DNA of 64,000 bases from Mixta sp. Marseille-Q2659 (GCF_940807255.1 NZ_CALNWY010000014.1:1-64000); one strand, 5' to 3'; positions 39,039 through 48,861 are shown, counted from the first letter of the stretch. The notes: generated by a model not told the origin, from the sequence alone. Program-made: numbers and translations.

Positions 39039-40688
39039 ATGAGCGAGATGATTACCGTGGGCGAAGCCATCGCCAGAACACTGGAGCAGTACGCTGTCGA
39101 GGCGCTGTATGGCGTTATCTCTATTCACAACCTGCCGATTGCCGATGCCATCGGCCAGCGCGAGAACATCCGCTTTGTGCCGTCACGCGGCGAGGCGGGC
39201 GCGGTGACCATGGCTGACGCGCACGGACGCTTTTCCGGTCTGGGCGTGGCGCTGACCAGCACCGGCGCGGGCGCGGGCAATGCTGTGGGCGCACTGGTGG
39301 AGGCGATGAATGCCGGCACGCCGTTGCTGCATTTGACGGGGCAGGTGGAAAAGGCCTGGCTTGATGCCGATACCGGCTTTATTCACGAAACGCGCGATCA
39401 GCTGACCTTTTTAAAAGCCAGCTCGAAACGGGCCTGGCGCGTCAGCAACGCCGGTCAGGCGGTGGCGATCCTGCATAAGGCGATTCAGGAAGCGCAGACG
39501 CCGCCCTGCGGCCCGGTTTCTGTCGAAATCCCTATCGATATTCAGAGCAGCCTGATCCCTGCGGCGTTGGTGACCGCTGCCGTTAGCCCGCTGTCGTCTG
39601 CGGCACCGCAGGCGGTTATTGCCGCTATGGCTGATAAGCTGCTTGGCCAGCTCAGAGAGGCGAAGCAGCCGCTGCTGTGGCTGGGCGGCGGCGCGTTGCA
39701 CTGTGCCGACGCGGTCAAAAAGCTGGCGGATGCCGGTATGACGGTGATTTCCAGTACGCATGGGCGCGGGATCCTGCCTGATGCGCATCCTGCCAGTCTG
39801 CGCGCGTTCCATAATTCTCCCGCGACCGAAGCGATCGTGAATCAGTGCGATTTTACGCTGGTAGCGGGCTCGCGTTTACGCAGTAATGAAACCCGCTCCT
39901 GGACGCTGCCGCTGCCGACGCCGCGTATTCAGATCGATATTGATCCAGCGGCGGCGAGCCGTAACTATCTGATGGATCAAACGCTGATCGCAGATTGCGA
40001 CGTGTTGCTGAGCGCGCTGGCTGAGAAAGTGCAGGGGCGCGAATGGGGTAATGCGCGCTGGGACGCGCAGCTGCAGGAGGCGGTAGCAAACGCCGAGCAG
40101 GGGCTGCGCGAGCAGTGCGGCGTCTATGCGCAGTTGAATGATGCTATCGATCACGCGCTGCCGGCGGACGGGATTCTGGTGCGCGATATTACCGTGTCGG
40201 GCAGTCTGTGGGGCAGCCGTCTGTTCCGTGCCAACGGGCCGCTGTTGAATATTCACTCGCTGGCGGGCGCGATTGGCATGGGATTACCGATGGCGATTGG
40301 CACCGCTATCGCAAATCCGCAGCGTAAGGTGGTTGGGCTGGTGGGCGACGGCGGCCTGAGTCTTAATCTGGGCGAGCTGGCGACACTGGCGCAGGAGAAG
40401 GCCAACGTGACGCTGTTGATTATGAACGACGGCGGTTACGGCGTGATGCGCGGCATTCAGGATAAATATTTTGGCGGGCGTCAGTATTATAACCAGCTCC
40501 ATACGCCAGATTTTACGCAGCTGGCGCAGGCGATGGGCCTTCAGGCGTGGGCCGTGGAGCGCGCGCAGGATTTTCAGGCGGTGATGACGGAGGCGCTGGC
40601 GATCTCCGGGCCGTCAGTGGTTGAGATCAGAATGAATCATATCGGTGAGCTGCGGTTTGCCGGGCCGCCGCAGAAAACGCTTTATTGA
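39039..40688 (+). CDS. Thiamine-diphosphate-dependent enzyme (acetolactate synthase/benzoylformate decarboxylase family)
   Basis: Protein of 549 residues in three domains: pyrimidine-binding with the essential Glu52 (VPSRGEAGAVTMADAHGRF), a central domain, and a ThDP-binding domain with GDGGLSLNLGELATL and IMNDGGYGVM (GDG...N motif). It would decarboxylate or ligate a 2-oxo acid from the pathway, making the aldehyde for the preceding gene. It is the last gene of the unit and is followed by a terminator. Confidence 0.85.
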   Translation: MSEMITVGEAIARTLEQYAVEALYGVISIHNLPIADAIGQRENIRFVPSRGEAGAVTMADAHGRFSGLGVALTSTGAGAGNAVGALVEAMNAGTPLLHLTGQVEKAWLDADTGFIHETRDQLTFLKASSKRAWRVSNAGQAVAILHKAIQEAQTPPCGPVSVEIPIDIQSSLIPAALVTAAVSPLSSAAPQAVIAAMADKLLGQLREAKQPLLWLGGGALHCADAVKKLADAGMTVISSTHGRGILPDAHPASLRAFHNSPATEAIVNQCDFTLVAGSRLRSNETRSWTLPLPTPRIQIDIDPAAASRNYLMDQTLIADCDVLLSALAEKVQGREWGNARWDAQLQEAVANAEQGLREQCGVYAQLNDAIDHALPADGILVRDITVSGSLWGSRLFRANGPLLNIHSLAGAIGMGLPMAIGTAIANPQRKVVGLVGDGGLSLNLGELATLAQEKANVTLLIMNDGGYGVMRGIQDKYFGGRQYYNQLHTPDFTQLAQAMGLQAWAVERAQDFQAVMTEALAISGPSVVEIRMNHIGELRFAGPPQKTLY

Positions 40689-40708
40689 TTATCCCTTAGG
40701 CTCTTTGG

Positions 40709-40733
40709 GGCAGGATGCCCCGTTTTTTTTTGA
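40709..40733 (+). terminator. Terminator of the catabolic operon
   Basis: GGGGCA-GGA-TGCCCC hairpin followed by nine or more T, 20 bases after the last stop. Confidence 0.9.
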
Positions 40734-40788
40734 CGAAAGTGGAAATGAATAAGGGAGATGTTTTCTGCAGAGATTGTTGGTAGCATCT

Positions 40789-40901
40789 GCGTGAGAGGCT
40801 CCGGCCTTCCGTAAAGACGCAACTGCCGTCATCCATGACAGGCTCGGCCCGCGCTATCCCTGGCGCGTGACGCTTTACTCCTTGCCGGAGCCTCTCACGC
40901 C
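40789..40901. repeat. Palindromic element with 16-bp inverted ends
   Basis: GCGTGAGAGGCTCCGG at 40789-40804 and its exact reverse complement at 40886-40901, about 81 bases apart, with a further nested pairing (GTAAAGACGC near the left, GCGTGACGCTTTAC near the right). No ORF inside. Could be a REP-like/MITE-like dispersed element or a large RNA fold. Confidence 0.6.
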
Positions 40902-40912
40902 GTAGCTTCAGT

Positions 40913-41048
40913 GTTGCCTGTTGGCTTTCTCGCCTTAGCTTCAGACGTTGCCTGCCAGAACGCTCGCGTTTGCTCCGGGCGTTGCCTGTTGGATCTCCCG
41001 CCTCAGCTTCAGGTATTACCTGTTGGCGTTCTCCTGAAGCTTTTCAGC
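40913..41048. repeat. Four degenerate tandem repeats of exactly 34 bp
   Basis: GTTGCCTG (or ATTACCTG in the last) begins units at 40913, 40947, 40981 and 41015, each 34 bases apart. Unit 1 ends CGCCTTAGCTTCAGAC and unit 3 ends CGCCTCAGCTTCAGGT; the preceding CGCCGTAGCTTCAG looks like a partial unit. The array sits between the palindromic element and loiP. Confidence 0.65.
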
Positions 41049-41058
41049 GGTTTGAACC

Positions 41059-41817
41059 TTATTTAATGCCGTCGGCGGCCATGCGCTCGCGGATATGCTG
41101 CGCTCGCGCCTCAGAAGCAGGGTGATCGTCAAACATCGAACTTTGATGCGTGCCTTCCAGCTTCGCCAGCTTCTCAAAGCTGGTTACCAGCCCGCTCGGA
41201 TTGATGCCGCGCTTTTTCAGCAGATCGTAAGAGTAGTCATCCGCCTGGGATTCCTGGGTTTGTGAAAACTGCGCATTGACTAATTTCTCACCCAGCTCGC
41301 CCAGCTGCGACTGCGACAGCGTGGCGGCGATGCCGCCCATCGAGGCTGCGGCAGTACGGGCGGCGGTGGTGGCGTAAGCCAGCTGCATCGCCTTGCGCGA
41401 GTGGCCCAGCGCGACGTGGCCCATTTCATGGCCCAGTACCGCTTCCACTTCATTGTCGGTCATCAGATCCATCAGGCCGCTGTAAACGCGGATGCAGCCG
41501 TTGGCCATCGCCCAGGCGTTCACATCTTTGGTGAGGTAAACCTTATAGTTCGCGGGCGTGCCGTTGATGTTATTGCCCAGCGCGGCGGCGATTTTATCCA
41601 GCCGCTGTTGATAGGTGCTGCCGGGCTGTGCGATTTGCGCTTCGCTGTCCATCTGCTGACAGGACTGGTCGCTGAGCGCCTTAACCTGATCGTTGCTTAA
41701 GGTGGCGGCCTGAAAGGCCTGTGCGCCAGACTGCATTAGCGCGGAGCTGTCGATATTCTGGCAGCCGGTGAGTAACGCGGCGACGGAAAGCGCCGTCAAA
41801 GTCGTACGGATTTTCAT
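41059..41817 (-). CDS. loiP: M48-family metalloprotease, outer-membrane lipoprotein LoiP
   Basis: Protein of 252 residues: signal peptide with lipobox LLTGC (Cys19), zinc site H130-E131-x-x-H134 in VLGHEMGHVALGH, and the third ligand Glu in TQESQADDYSYD. LoiP (YggG) is a low-osmolarity-induced protease of the outer membrane that works with BepA-like partners. ATG 41817 gives the signal peptide; the frame continues nine residues further up. Next to tktA as in E. coli. Confidence 0.93.
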   Translation of the reverse strand: MKIRTTLTALSVAALLTGCQNIDSSALMQSGAQAFQAATLSNDQVKALSDQSCQQMDSEAQIAQPGSTYQQRLDKIAAALGNNINGTPANYKVYLTKDVNAWAMANGCIRVYSGLMDLMTDNEVEAVLGHEMGHVALGHSRKAMQLAYATTAARTAAASMGGIAATLSQSQLGELGEKLVNAQFSQTQESQADDYSYDLLKKRGINPSGLVTSFEKLAKLEGTHQSSMFDDHPASEARAQHIRERMAADGIK

Positions 41818-42107
41818 TCCATTCCTATTCCATAACAGTAACAAGGTAATAAAAAACAGCGGTCTGATAGAAAGACGCCAGAGCGAATTTTTCAGGAAGT
41901 CTTTCTTATAGCGGTTTCAATATATAAAGCCCAGCAGACAACCCTTAAAGCGCGAATTGTCCCTGATATTTCGCATCTCGCGCCATGTACTTTCACCCCG
42001 CTTTTCATGTACATTGTTTGGCGACTTTTCTCTGGCTTTGCCTGATAACTCATTCATTACAATAGGTTAGGGACGGCGAAGCACTATAATCCGACCTGGA
42101 GTAAAAC

Positions 42108-44099
42108 ATGTCTTCTCGTAAAGAGCTTGCCAACGCCATTCGCGCCTTGAGCATGGATGCAGTACAGAAAGCGAAATCTGGTCATCCGGGTGCCCCAATG
42201 GGCATGGCTGATATTGCCGAAGTGCTGTGGCGCGATTATCTGAACCATAATCCGACTAACCCACTGTGGGCAGATCGCGATCGCTTCGTCCTCTCTAACG
42301 GCCACGGCTCTATGCTGATCTATAGCCTGCTGCACCTCACCGGCTACGATCTGCCGATGGAAGAGCTGAAAAACTTCCGTCAGCTGCACTCTAAAACACC
42401 TGGTCATCCGGAATATGGTTATACCGCCGGTGTGGAAACCACCACCGGCCCGCTGGGGCAGGGCATTGCCAACGCCGTCGGTATGGCTATCGCCGAGCGC
42501 ACCATGGCGGCGCAGTTCAACCGTCCAAACCATGAGATCGTCGATCACCATACCTATGTCTTTATGGGCGACGGCTGCATGATGGAAGGCATTTCCCATG
42601 AGGTTTGCTCGCTGGCCGGTACGCTGAAACTGGGCAAACTGATGGCGTTTTATGATGACAACGGCATCTCTATCGATGGTCATATCGAAGGCTGGTTCAG
42701 CGATGATACCGCGGCCCGTTTCGAAGCTTACGGCTGGCATGTGGTGCGCGGCGTGGATGGTCACGATGCAGACTCCATTAAGAAAGCCATTGAAGAAGCA
42801 AAAGCGGTAAGCGATAAGCCTTCTCTGCTGATGTGTAAAACCGTGATCGGCTTCGGTTCGCCGAATAAAGCCGGTACGCACGATTCTCACGGCGCGCCGC
42901 TGGGCGACGATGAAATCGCGCTGACCCGCAAACAGCTGGGCTGGGAACACGCGCCGTTCGTTATTCCGCAGGAGATCTATGCCGAGTGGGATGCGAAAGA
43001 AGCCGGTCAGGTAAAAGAAGCCGCCTGGCAGCAGAAGTTCGCCGCCTATGCTGAAGCTTACCCGGAGCTGGCCGCCGAGTTTACGCGCCGCATGAGCAAC
43101 GAACTGCCGGCAAACTGGCAGGAAGAGTCGCAGAAATTTATTGAACAGCTACAGGCGAACCCGGCGAAAATCGCCAGCCGTAAAGCCTCGCAGAACGCCA
43201 TTGAAGCGTTCGGCAAGCTGCTGCCGGAATATCTGGGCGGCTCCGCTGACCTGGCACCGAGCAACCTGACGATGTGGTCTGGCTCAAAAGGCATTAACGA
43301 TGATGCCGCCGGTAACTACATCCACTACGGCGTGCGCGAGTTCGGCATGACCGCCATCGCTAACGGTATCGCGCTGCACGGCGGCTTTCTGCCGTATACC
43401 GCGACCTTCCTGATGTTTGTGGAATATGCGCGTAACGCGGCGCGTATGGCAGCGCTGATGAAGATTCGTCAGGTGCTGGTGTATACCCATGACTCCATCG
43501 GCCTTGGCGAAGATGGCCCGACGCACCAGCCGGTTGAGCAGATTGCCAGTCTGCGCGTCACGCCGAATATGAGTACCTGGCGTCCGTGTGACCAGGTGGA
43601 ATCTGCGGTGGCGTGGAAATATGCTATCGAGCGTCAGGATGGTCCGACCGCGCTGATCTTCTCTCGCCAGAATCTGGCGCAGCAGCCGCGTAGCGCTGAA
43701 CAGCTGGCTAACGTAGCACGCGGCGGATACGTGCTGAAAGCGTGTGAAGGTCAGCCGCAGCTGATTCTGATCGCAACCGGTTCTGAAGTGGAACTGGCCG
43801 TGGCCGCCTGGGATAAACTGACGTCGGAGGGTATTAAGGTGCGCGTGGTTTCCATGCCGTCTACCGATGCGTTCGACAAACAGGATGAAGCCTATCGTGA
43901 ATCCGTGCTGCCGAAAGCGGTTAGCGCGCGCGTGGCGATCGAAGCGGGCATTGCTGACTACTGGTATAAATATACCGGCCTGAACGGCGCGGTGATCGGC
44001 ATGACCACCTTCGGGGAATCTGCGCCAGCTGAGAAGCTGTTTGAGCTGTTTGGCTTTACCGTAGAGAACGTCGTCGCTAAAGCGAAAGCGATTCTGTAA
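42108..44099 (+). CDS. tktA: Transketolase
   Basis: ThDP enzyme of 663 residues moving two-carbon units between ketose and aldose phosphates in the pentose phosphate pathway. ThDP motif [18 protein letters not shown] ... DDNGISIDG, plus N-terminal [14 protein letters not shown] and the catalytic region [20 protein letters not shown]. Its substrate erythrose-4-phosphate is also used by Epd nearby. A hairpin terminator follows. Confidence 0.97.
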   Translation: MSSRKELANAIRALSMDAVQKAKSGHPGAPMGMADIAEVLWRDYLNHNPTNPLWADRDRFVLSNGHGSMLIYSLLHLTGYDLPMEELKNFRQLHSKTPGHPEYGYTAGVETTTGPLGQGIANAVGMAIAERTMAAQFNRPNHEIVDHHTYVFMGDGCMMEGISHEVCSLAGTLKLGKLMAFYDDNGISIDGHIEGWFSDDTAARFEAYGWHVVRGVDGHDADSIKKAIEEAKAVSDKPSLLMCKTVIGFGSPNKAGTHDSHGAPLGDDEIALTRKQLGWEHAPFVIPQEIYAEWDAKEAGQVKEAAWQQKFAAYAEAYPELAAEFTRRMSNELPANWQEESQKFIEQLQANPAKIASRKASQNAIEAFGKLLPEYLGGSADLAPSNLTMWSGSKGINDDAAGNYIHYGVREFGMTAIANGIALHGGFLPYTATFLMFVEYARNAARMAALMKIRQVLVYTHDSIGLGEDGPTHQPVEQIASLRVTPNMSTWRPCDQVESAVAWKYAIERQDGPTALIFSRQNLAQQPRSAEQLANVARGGYVLKACEGQPQLILIATGSEVELAVAAWDKLTSEGIKVRVVSMPSTDAFDKQDEAYRESVLPKAVSARVAIEAGIADYWYKYTGLNGAVIGMTTFGESAPAEKLFELFGFTVENVVAKAKAIL

Positions 44100-44104
44100 T
44101 AAAA

Positions 44105-44132
44105 AAGGTTCGTCCATTCATGGGCGAACCTT
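44105..44132 (+). terminator. Terminator of tktA
   Basis: Stem of 13 pairs, AAGGTTCGTCCAT against ATGGGCGAACCTT with one G-U, loop TC; T-run is short. Confidence 0.65.
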
Positions 44133-44238
44133 GTTAATTTCAGCGCCGGGCGAATAAGTAAAGCCCGGCGTTATTATCACAGTTACCTTTAACCGATTGT
44201 ATTAAAAATGTGTACACAGAGTTTTATCTGATACCTGT

Positions 44239-44378
44239 TTATTTCGGATAGTTTTCCGGTACGTTATCTAATACCTGTTGGATCATGGTTAGCTTTTCTA
44301 CGCCGCTCTCTTTCGTACCGGGCACGACAGTTTTCTCTGGATAACTTTTTTTAACGACTCTGGGTTTAGATATGCCAT
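44239..44378 (-). CDS. Possible small protein needing a -1 frameshift on an A7 run
   Basis: An ATG at 44378 begins MAYLNPESLKK, then seven A (44346-44352) occur. Slipping back one base would continue as SYPEKTVVPGTKESGVEKLT and end DNVPENYPK, 46 residues in all. Without the shift the first frame soon stops. The A-AAA-AAA sequence is of the slippery kind. It starts 12 bases after the bactofilin stop but with only a weak SD. It may equally be a broken gene or chance. Confidence 0.25.
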
Positions 44379-44389
44379 AGAAGCGTCCG

Positions 44390-44968
44390 CTATTTATTAA
44401 TAGAAAAGTCGTCGCTTTCAATGGTGCCATCGATAAGACCGTGCGCGTTAATTTCTACCGTTGCGCTGGCGCAGGTTCCGGTTACCTTACCGTCAACCAC
44501 CACTTTTTCCGCATGTATCTCGCCTTCTACGGTGCCCTCGCGCAGGACATAAACGGTTTTCTCAGCGGTAATGGTGCCGTTAATCGAACCGTTAATGCGT
44601 ATATCGCCCGACGCCTTTATTTCGCCGCTAATATGGCAGGAGGAGGGAATAACCGTCACTTCATTTTCGACGGTTACTGCTGTAGATACCGTTTCGATAT
44701 TATCCGGCTCAGGCTCCGGCGGAATACAGGAGGCCGGCTCTGCCTGATGATTATTTTCCGATAATATTTCTTTGCGCTTAAATATATTCATTCCCTTGTT
44801 ATTTTTCAGATAGCGGATTAAAGATAAAATAACTAATGATAAAATAACCACGGGCGCTATTTTTACCAGCCTGATTAAAAACGCCCAGCGGGTTTCCCGT
44901 TCCAGACAATAAACCAGCAGCGCCAGAGCCCAGCTAAACCAGACGCCCCAAAGCAGGTTGTAGTTCAT
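44390..44968 (-). CDS. Bactofilin-like polymer-forming cytoskeletal protein with membrane anchor
   Basis: Protein of 192 residues: two membrane helices (about 4-22 and 33-52), a proline-rich linker, then a bactofilin beta-helix (about 105-190) with repeats such as HISGEIKASGDIRINGSING and GTVEGEIHAEKVVVDGKVTG. Bactofilins polymerise without nucleotide and act in shape or envelope organisation; Proteus CcmA is a membrane-anchored enterobacterial relative. It stands alone between tktA and epd. An Ala/Glu-type role cannot be given more exactly. Confidence 0.82.
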   Translation of the reverse strand: MNYNLLWGVWFSWALALLVYCLERETRWAFLIRLVKIAPVVILSLVILSLIRYLKNNKGMNIFKRKEILSENNHQAEPASCIPPEPEPDNIETVSTAVTVENEVTVIPSSCHISGEIKASGDIRINGSINGTITAEKTVYVLREGTVEGEIHAEKVVVDGKVTGTCASATVEINAHGLIDGTIESDDFSINK

Positions 44969-45212
44969 AACGTCCTTTTACAGAACCAGAAATGGTCAAT
45001 CCATAAAGCCGCAGCGGCTTTCTCTTTTATTAATCCAGCGCTGTCAGATGATGTTTGCCAGAAAAGCGATCGGAGGGCTGATGCTGCTGGCCCCTTATAC
45101 ATTAGAGATCGTCTCTGAACAACGGTGGTGAAAAAAACGACACATCGTTGTATCACCATACTATGACAGACCCGGTACGCGCGGTTTTCTCCAGCAACTT
45201 TTATTCAAATTT

Positions 45213-45226
45213 GTGATCTGTGTCAG
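45213..45226 (+). promoter_or_regulatory. CRP-like site upstream of epd
   Basis: GTGATCTGTGTCAG matches GTGA-N6-TCAC with the last base changed. CRP activates epd transcription in E. coli. Confidence 0.5.
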
Positions 45227-45285
45227 AAGTTTGTTTCAAGGGTTGATCGCTGTCATTTTAATTATTCCTGGTAACGAATATTCTC

Positions 45286-45301
45286 GCTGAAGCGTTTCAG
45301 T
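45286..45301 (+). promoter_or_regulatory. Cra (FruR) operator upstream of epd
   Basis: GCTGAAGCGTTTCAGT agrees with the Cra pattern GCTGAAACGTTTCAGC at all but two positions. Cra controls the epd-pgk-fbaA glycolytic unit in E. coli. Confidence 0.75.
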
Positions 45302-45417
45302 TGGAGCAGTTGCCTTCTCTATTGTGGATTGCACGGGCAGATTTTTCCCTGTACAAATCGTAACGGCTGGCTCAGGCTATCGGCACGTTTTTTATCAGGT
45401 TCTGACGCAGGAGAATT

Positions 45418-46437
45418 ATGACCCTTCGCGTAGCGATTAATGGCTTTGGCCGTATTGGACGTAGCGTGTTACGTGCGCTCTATGAAACCGGCCGTCGGGC
45501 AGAAATTAGCGTTGTCGCCATTAATGAACTGGCGGAATCTGCTGGCATGGCGCATCTGCTGAAATATGATACCAGCCATGGACGCTTCGCCTGGGACGTG
45601 CGTCAGGAGCGCGATCTGCTGTGGGTTGGCGAGGATACGATTCGTTTGCTGCATCAGGCGCAAATCGCCGATTTACCCTGGCGCGAATTGAATGTTGATG
45701 TCGTGCTGGAATGTACCGGCATTTGGGGCAGCCGGGCGGATGGCGAAGCGCATTTGCAGGCCGGCGCCAAAAAGGTGCTGTTTTCTCACCCCGGCGGCAA
45801 CGATCTCGACGCGACTGTTGTATTCGGCGTTAACGAACAGGCGCTTAAGCAAACTGACCGCATTATTTCCAATGCCTCCTGCACCACCAACTGCATTATT
45901 CCGATTATTAAGCTGCTGGACGATGCGTTTGGCATTGAATCCGGCACCGTCACCACGATTCATTCCGCCATGCACGATCAGCAAGTGATCGATGCGTATC
46001 ACAGTGATCTGCGCCGGACGCGCGCCGCCAGCCAGTCGATCATTCCGGTCGATACGCGGCTTGCAGCTGGCATCGGACGCATTCTGCCGCAGTTCCACGA
46101 TCGCTTTGAAGCTATTGCCGTCCGCGTGCCAACGATCAACGTGACAGCGATGGATCTCAGCGTAAGCGTGCGCTCGGCGGTCACCGCCAGCGAGGTGAAC
46201 GGCGTGCTGCAAAATGCCTCAGCGGGGGCTTTTAGTGGTATAGTTGACTATACGGAAATGCCGTTAGTCTCGATCGATTTTAATCACGATCCGCACAGTG
46301 CCATAGTGGACGGCACGCAAACGCGGGTTAGCGGTCACCACCTGGTTAAGACCTTAGTCTGGTGTGACAATGAATGGGGCTTCGCTAATCGGATGCTTGA
46401 TACGACCTTAGCGATGGCCGCAAGCGGTTTCAGGTAA
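45418..46437 (+). CDS. epd: D-erythrose-4-phosphate dehydrogenase
   Basis: GAPDH-related enzyme of 339 residues giving 4-phosphoerythronate, first step to pyridoxal phosphate. N-terminal [20 protein letters not shown] binds NAD; catalytic Cys in [30 protein letters not shown] at the end. Followed by pgk and fbaA in the same direction, as in E. coli. The neighbouring tktA supplies erythrose-4-phosphate. Confidence 0.96.
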   Translation: MTLRVAINGFGRIGRSVLRALYETGRRAEISVVAINELAESAGMAHLLKYDTSHGRFAWDVRQERDLLWVGEDTIRLLHQAQIADLPWRELNVDVVLECTGIWGSRADGEAHLQAGAKKVLFSHPGGNDLDATVVFGVNEQALKQTDRIISNASCTTNCIIPIIKLLDDAFGIESGTVTTIHSAMHDQQVIDAYHSDLRRTRAASQSIIPVDTRLAAGIGRILPQFHDRFEAIAVRVPTINVTAMDLSVSVRSAVTASEVNGVLQNASAGAFSGIVDYTEMPLVSIDFNHDPHSAIVDGTQTRVSGHHLVKTLVWCDNEWGFANRMLDTTLAMAASGFR

Positions 46438-46487
46438 GACGCGGATGCGTCTGACAAAACTTAAGAGAATCAACGAGAGGGTTCACC

Positions 46488-47651
46488 ATGTCTGTAATTA
46501 AGATGACCGATCTGGATCTTGCTGGTAAACGCGTTCTGATCCGTGCCGATCTCAACGTGCCGGTTAAAGAAGGGAAAGTGACGTCAGATGCGCGTATCCG
46601 CGCCTCGCTGCCGACCATCGAAGCGGCCCTGAAACAGGGTGCGAAAGTGATGGTTACTTCTCACCTGGGTCGTCCGACCGAAGGCGAATATAACGAAGAA
46701 TTCTCCCTGCTGCCGGTAGTTAACTACCTGAAAGAAAAACTAAACGGCACGCAAGTTTCTCTGGCGAAAGATTACCTCGACGGCGTAGAAGTTGGCGCAG
46801 GCGAGCTGGTTGTGCTGGAAAACGTGCGCTTCAATAAAGGCGAGAAGAAAGACGACGAAACCCTCTCCAAAAAGTATGCTGCCCTGTGCGACGTGTTTGT
46901 TATGGATGCGTTTGGTACCGCTCACCGCGCCCAGGCTTCTACGCACGGCGTAGGTAAATTCGCGCCGATCGCCTGTGCCGGCCCGCTGCTTTCCGCTGAG
47001 CTGGAAGCACTGGGTAAAGTGATGAACAACCCGGCTCGTCCGCTGGTTGCCGTGGTTGGCGGTTCTAAAGTTTCTACCAAATTCGACGTACTGAATTCAC
47101 TGGTTAAGATCGCTGACACCGTTATCGTCGGCGGCGGCATCGCAAACACCTTCGTTGCTATCGACAACAAAGTGGGTAAATCCCTGTACGAGCCAGACTT
47201 CGTGGAAGCCGCGAAAAACCTGCGCGACCAGTATGGTATTCCGGTGCCGACCGACTCCCGCGTAGGTACGGAATTCTCTGAAACTGCGGCGGCGACGGTG
47301 AAAAAGGTTACCGACGTAGCGGACAACGAAGAGATTATGGACTTCGGCGATGAAACGGCGCAGGCGCTGGCGAAAGTACTGAAAGAAGCCAAAACCATCC
47401 TGTGGAACGGCCCGGTAGGCGTGTTCGAATTCCCGAACTTCCGAAAAGGCACCGAAATCATTGCTAACGCCATCGCTGATAGCGAAGCGTTCTCTGTTGC
47501 AGGCGGTGGCGATACGCTGGCGGCTATCGACCTGTTCGGTATCGAAGATAAGATTTCTTATATCTCTACCGGCGGCGGCGCTTTCCTGGAGTTCGTGGAA
47601 GGTAAAAAACTGCCTGCGGTCGCTATGCTTGAAGAGCGTGCTAAACAGTAA
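46488..47651 (+). CDS. pgk: Phosphoglycerate kinase
   Basis: Glycolytic kinase of 387 residues making ATP from 1,3-bisphosphoglycerate. Signatures: [47 protein letters not shown] and [18 protein letters not shown]. Codon use looks strongly optimised, as expected for a highly expressed gene. Placed between epd and fbaA. Confidence 0.98.
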   Translation: MSVIKMTDLDLAGKRVLIRADLNVPVKEGKVTSDARIRASLPTIEAALKQGAKVMVTSHLGRPTEGEYNEEFSLLPVVNYLKEKLNGTQVSLAKDYLDGVEVGAGELVVLENVRFNKGEKKDDETLSKKYAALCDVFVMDAFGTAHRAQASTHGVGKFAPIACAGPLLSAELEALGKVMNNPARPLVAVVGGSKVSTKFDVLNSLVKIADTVIVGGGIANTFVAIDNKVGKSLYEPDFVEAAKNLRDQYGIPVPTDSRVGTEFSETAAATVKKVTDVADNEEIMDFGDETAQALAKVLKEAKTILWNGPVGVFEFPNFRKGTEIIANAIADSEAFSVAGGGDTLAAIDLFGIEDKISYISTGGGAFLEFVEGKKLPAVAMLEERAKQ

Positions 47652-47741
47652 CTTTTAGGGCAGGGCGTATGCTCTGCCTGAACGTATTGCCCAGCTTATT
47701 AACATGGGCGCGAATCCGTACGACGAAACAGGACAAAACAG

Positions 47742-48821
47742 ATGTCTAAAATTTTTGATTTCGTAAAACCAGGCGTTGTCACCGGTGATGACGTACAGAA
47801 AGTATTCCAGGTAGCGAAAGAAAACAAATTCGCACTGCCGGCAGTTAACTGCGTGGGCAGCGACTCTATCAACGGCGTACTGGAAGCCGCTGCGAAAGTA
47901 AAAGCACCGGTTATCGTTCAGTTCTCTAACGGTGGCGCCGCGTTTATCGCAGGTAAAGGTTTTAAATCTGATGAGCCGCAGGCTGCCGCTATCGCCGGTG
48001 CCATCGCTGGCGCGCAACACGTTCATCTGATGGCGGAAAAATATGGCGTGCCGGTTATCCTGCACACCGACCACTGCGCGAAGAAACTGCTGCCGTGGAT
48101 TGACGGTCTGCTGGACGCGGGTGAAAAACATTTCGCACAGACCGGTAAACCGCTGTTCTCTTCTCACATGATCGACCTGTCTGAAGAGACGCTGGAAGAA
48201 AACATCGAGATTTGCAGCAAATATCTGGCGCGTATGGCGAAAATGGATATGACCCTGGAAATCGAACTGGGCGTAACCGGCGGTGAAGAAGATGGCGTGG
48301 ATAACTCCCATCTGGACAGCTCTGCGCTCTACACCCAGCCAGAAGACGTAGACTACGCGTACACCAAACTGAGCGAAGTGAGCCATCGTTTCACCATCGC
48401 CGCTTCTTTCGGTAACGTACACGGCGTTTACAAGCCGGGTAACGTGGTTCTGACGCCGAAAATCCTGAAAAACTCTCAGGAATATGTGTGCCAGAAACAT
48501 AACCTGCCGCACAATGCGCTGAACTTCGTGTTCCACGGTGGTTCTGGTTCTTCTGCTGAAGAGATCAAAGAATCTATCGATTACGGCGTCGTTAAAATGA
48601 ATATCGATACCGACACCCAATGGGCGACCTGGGACGGTATCCTGCAATACTACAAAAAGAATGAAGGCTATCTGCAGGGCCAGCTGGGTAACCCGGAAGG
48701 CGACGATAAGCCGAACAAGAAATTCTACGATCCGCGCGTATGGCTGCGTGCTGCACAGTCCTCAATGGTTGTGCGCTTAGAGCAGGCGTTTAAAGAACTG
48801 AACAACATCAACACGCTGTAA
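47742..48821 (+). CDS. fbaA: Fructose-bisphosphate aldolase class II
   Basis: Zn-dependent aldolase of 359 residues. Zinc ligands occur in VILHTDHCAKK and FVFHGGSGSSAEEIK; also SHMIDLSEETLEENIEICSK. Highly expressed glycolytic gene at the end of epd-pgk-fbaA; a TTCG-loop terminator follows. Confidence 0.98.
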   Translation: MSKIFDFVKPGVVTGDDVQKVFQVAKENKFALPAVNCVGSDSINGVLEAAAKVKAPVIVQFSNGGAAFIAGKGFKSDEPQAAAIAGAIAGAQHVHLMAEKYGVPVILHTDHCAKKLLPWIDGLLDAGEKHFAQTGKPLFSSHMIDLSEETLEENIEICSKYLARMAKMDMTLEIELGVTGGEEDGVDNSHLDSSALYTQPEDVDYAYTKLSEVSHRFTIAASFGNVHGVYKPGNVVLTPKILKNSQEYVCQKHNLPHNALNFVFHGGSGSSAEEIKESIDYGVVKMNIDTDTQWATWDGILQYYKKNEGYLQGQLGNPEGDDKPNKKFYDPRVWLRAAQSSMVVRLEQAFKELNNINTL

Positions 48822-48836
48822 TAGCAAGCTGGTGGT

Positions 48837-48861
48837 AAAAGGCCCTTCGGGGCCTTTTTTT
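48837..48861 (+). terminator. Terminator of the epd-pgk-fbaA unit
   Basis: AAAAGGCCC-TTCG-GGGCCTTTTTTT, very stable UUCG tetraloop hairpin, 16 bases after fbaA. Confidence 0.92.

Larger units (their letters stand above)
44969..45417. other. Regulatory region upstream of epd
   Basis: About 450 bases between the bactofilin-like gene and epd. It contains a CRP-type site at 45213-45226 and a Cra site at 45286-45301, both listed separately. No ORF is supported here. Confidence 0.5.

Noticed and set aside
40913..41048. CRISPR array
   Set aside because: Units are contiguous with no spacers, degenerate, and there are no cas genes.
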